DNA from: Candidatus Hydrogenedens sp.
Lineage (GTDB): Bacteria; Hydrogenedentota; Hydrogenedentia; Hydrogenedentales; Hydrogenedentaceae
NCBI GenBank assembly: GCA_035361075.1
Contig: DAOSBX010000029.1
Span: 1-43,409 of the forward strand
Direction of reading: 5' to 3'
DNA: 43,409 nt
Shown here: in pieces, positions 43,398-43,409 of the stretch
Position numbering within the stretch: the first letter of the stretch is position 1
Layout of the letters: the number at the start of each line of letters is the position of its first letter
Notes under the pieces: generated by a model
What the model saw: the letters and a program-made list of their open reading frames with translations, nothing else
What the model was told of the DNA's origin: nothing
Database searches by the model: none
Translations under genes and position numbers: made by a program

Positions 43398-43409
43398 AGA
43401 TTTTCTTTG

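Larger units (their letters stand above)
43002..43409. other. 408-bp non-coding end of window
   Basis: No open frame is supported. It holds a terminator-like hairpin, a possible structured segment at 43170-43232, a GC-rich hairpin at 43289-43306 and a short tandem repeat at 43369-43397. TTGACA at 43138-43143 is present, but no -10 at ideal spacing was found (TATAAA at 43158-43163 is only 14 bp away). Confidence 0.55.

Overview
The window is an AT-rich bacterial chromosome segment from a Gram-negative (diderm) organism. It carries an outer-membrane beta-barrel protein, an RND exporter paired with a LolA-like periplasmic protein, an O-antigen ligase-like protein, LPS-kinase-like proteins and a PilT ATPase. 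The PurS-PurS-PurL fusion, secreted ADP-ribosylglycohydrolase, DUF4432 protein and CehA-like protein suggest an uncultured lineage (a Hydrogenedentota-, Sumerlaeota- or PVC-like candidate phylum), but this is a guess and the sequence does not settle it. The run of G at bases 1-11 looks like a contig-end artefact.

Layout. 1-4.1 kb (minus): operon DUF2892 - RND/MMPL exporter - LolA-like protein. 4.4-6.6 kb: tRNA-Ser(CGA), then an AAA/DUF4143 ATPase gene enclosed by two inverted ~60-bp modules, each made of two 26-bp palindromes spaced 34 bp centre to centre; a degenerate class II tRNA 3' fragment lies inside the right end. 6.6-8.7 kb (plus): zinc-type dehydrogenase and DUF4432 epimerase-like protein. 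8.8-10.3 kb: orphan PilT-like ATPase with an extra N-terminal domain. 10.3-11.5 kb (minus): chromate-type transporter. 11.6-15.1 kb (plus): small secreted twin zinc-ribbon protein, then a tight operon of corrinoid protein, DUF169 protein, homocysteine methyltransferase-like protein and an EndoIII-family protein. 15.2-18.2 kb (plus): fba and glmS, closed by a strong bidirectional terminator. 18.4-33.0 kb (minus): a long co-directional run, in transcription order purM, purL, purQ, rnd, outer-membrane protein, CehA-like protein, thiG, thiH, ADP-ribosylglycohydrolase, ahcY. 33.2-34.8 kb (plus): O-antigen ligase-like gene. 34.8-39.4 kb (minus): two LPS-kinase-like genes, a GAF sensor kinase, a small membrane protein and a TPR/zinc-ribbon membrane protein. 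39.6-39.75 kb (minus): candidate structured non-coding RNA. 40.0-43.0 kb (plus): three-gene proton-translocating transhydrogenase operon. 43.0-43.4 kb: non-coding hairpins and short repeats.

Most genes are housekeeping (purines, thiazole, the SAH/methionine cycle, hexosamine, NADPH balance) mixed with envelope functions. The part most likely to be new is the ATPase unit at about 4816-6620. Its ends are a terminal-inverted-repeat-like arrangement of paired palindromes with a TATAAT core, it sits beside a tRNA gene, and it has no recognisable recombinase. The next candidates are the minus-strand RNA at 39600-39748 and the corrinoid/DUF169/methyltransferase operon.
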